DNA of 64,000 bases from assembly GCF_000224085.1 (NCBI RefSeq), contig NC_015945.1, positions 1,871,501 to 1,935,500 of the forward strand, written 5' to 3'. Made by a program: the position numbers and the translations under genes. Under the pieces are notes generated by a model. It had not been told where the DNA came from, did not search any database, and saw only the letters and a list, made by a program, of their open reading frames with translations. How positions within the stretch are numbered: position 1 is the stretch's first letter; each line of letters starts with the position of its first letter. This document shows, in pieces, positions 63,621 through 64,000 of this stretch. This DNA is from Allomuricauda ruestringensis DSM 13258 (GTDB lineage Bacteria; Bacteroidota; Bacteroidia; Flavobacteriales; Flavobacteriaceae).

Positions 63621-63670
63621 CTTAGGATCTAGTGCCGCAAGGCGTGGGGGTTCGACTCCCTTCACCCGCA
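63621..63670 (+). pseudogene. 3' half of the split tRNA-Leu(UAG)
   Basis: It begins with the 13-bp core and continues through variable arm, T-arm and acceptor CACCCGC plus discriminator A. TCTAG and CACCCGC pair with CTAGA and GCGGGTG of the 5' half at 38881, not with the intact tRNA-Leu. It has no promoter of its own in view. Confidence 0.88.
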
Positions 63671-63672
63671 CA

Positions 63673-63704
63673 AAAAGCTCTTCAGAAACTGAGGGGCTTT
63701 TTTT
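63673..63704 (+). terminator. Original terminator of the split tRNA gene
   Basis: Stem AAAAGCTCTTCA/TGAGGGGCTTTT (G-T pairs) with a T run, close in sequence to the terminator after the intact tRNA-Leu. Confidence 0.7.
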
Positions 63705-63798
63705 ATTATCTAGTTAAAGGTTAAAATCCTGCAAACTTGTCTGACGGTAGTCAGGTTTAATGGCAGTTAGTTTAGTTTCTATAAGTTTTAAAGGAAAG

Positions 63799-63865
63799 TC
63801 CCCACTCGGACCTCCCCAAAGGGGAGAAGTTTCCCTCCTTGGAGGAATCAAGGGAGGACTTGATG
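63799..63865. repeat. Intergenic palindromic repeat right of the island
   Basis: CTCCCC-AAA-GGGGAG is followed by a TCCCTCCTTGGAGGA hairpin and a GGGAGGA piece. It marks the return to repeat-bearing backbone. No gene is supported from 63671 to the window end. Confidence 0.5.
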
Positions 63866-64000
63866 CCAGATGTGACAAAGAATTCCGTTCTTTTTGAAAA
63901 CTGTGGATTTTCAAATCCATAGCGGTTTATTTTAATCGGAAAATTACATTGTTTTCGGTTTCGTATGCCGTAAAATTTTTTGTATCAAAAAATCCCATTC

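Larger units (their letters stand above)
38913..63633. mobile_element. Integrative element (defence island) in tRNA-Leu
   Basis: About 24.7 kb bounded by the 13-bp core CTTAGGATCTAGT at both ends, in the anticodon loop and 3' stem of tRNA-Leu. It carries a tyrosine integrase near the right end and a 23-bp arm-type repeat close to each end. No relaxase, coupling protein or transfer genes are visible, so it cannot conjugate by itself. The dispersed intergenic repeats of the backbone are absent inside it. Confidence 0.88.

Noticed and set aside
63714..63920. 68-codon reading frame at the right edge
   Set aside because: It is the translation of a palindromic intergenic repeat.

Overview
The window looks like a chromosomal piece of a marine-type Flavobacteriaceae genome (Muricauda/Allomuricauda-like by general impression; genus is inference). 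Evidence: Bacteroidetes-type -7 elements (TAnnTTTG) stand in front of many genes, S16 has a long Glu/Ala tail, DNA polymerase III alpha carries its own N-terminal exonuclease, and M56/BlaI pairs, a TonB receptor with a carboxypeptidase-like N-domain and DUF4230/DUF4260/DUF4407 genes are present.

Backbone, 1-38.8 kb: dnaE (cut by the window edge), a ferritin-like protein, rpsP-rimM, a beta-barrel protein, trmN6, glutaryl-CoA dehydrogenase, a YdeP-like molybdoenzyme and a umuC-umuD pair. Next comes a complete four-gene histidine degradation operon (hutH-hutI-hutU-hutG) divergent from a LysR gene, then nitroreductase, DUF456, a His-rich membrane protein with a TonB receptor, two BlaI-M56 regulatory pairs with recognisable palindromic operators, ruvC, hemW and several small domain-of-unknown-function genes. 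A MutS-like membrane ATPase, a DUF4407 protein, a PhnA-like protein and an M20 dipeptidase follow. Short dispersed inverted repeats sit between backbone genes.

Island, 38.9-63.6 kb: an integrative element has split a tRNA-Leu(UAG) gene in its anticodon loop. The 5' half lies at 38881-38925 and the 3' half at 63621-63670. Stem bases of the two distant halves match each other and not those of the intact tRNA-Leu at 38956-39037, so that intact gene was most likely brought by the element as a replacement and is read from the host promoter. A tyrosine integrase lies at the right end, and a 23-bp arm-type repeat occurs near both ends. I see no relaxase or conjugation genes.

The island core (40.5-56.7 kb, visibly AT-rich) looks like one co-regulated defence cluster. 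A WYL-domain regulator is followed by a protein fusing an HsdM-like methyltransferase, an HsdS-like recognition domain and a full histidine kinase core, next to a receiver-domain protein. Then come DUF2130, hsdM, hsdS, a cold-shock/DUF3825 protein, DUF1643, hsdR and an SF2-like ATPase. Five copies of a 17-bp palindrome (GTGCA-N7-TGCAY) stand before every apparent transcription unit, which suggests one regulon, probably under the WYL protein. The proposed new system is a DNA-reading two-component pair coupled to type I restriction.

The right part of the island holds an unusual 133-bp-period repeat array, a HEPN protein with two stand-alone paralogues of its own C-terminal domain, an XRE regulator, a 60-residue protein with a nucleotidyltransferase, and a PD-(D/E)XK protein. 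All functions are read from sequence motifs; no database search was run.
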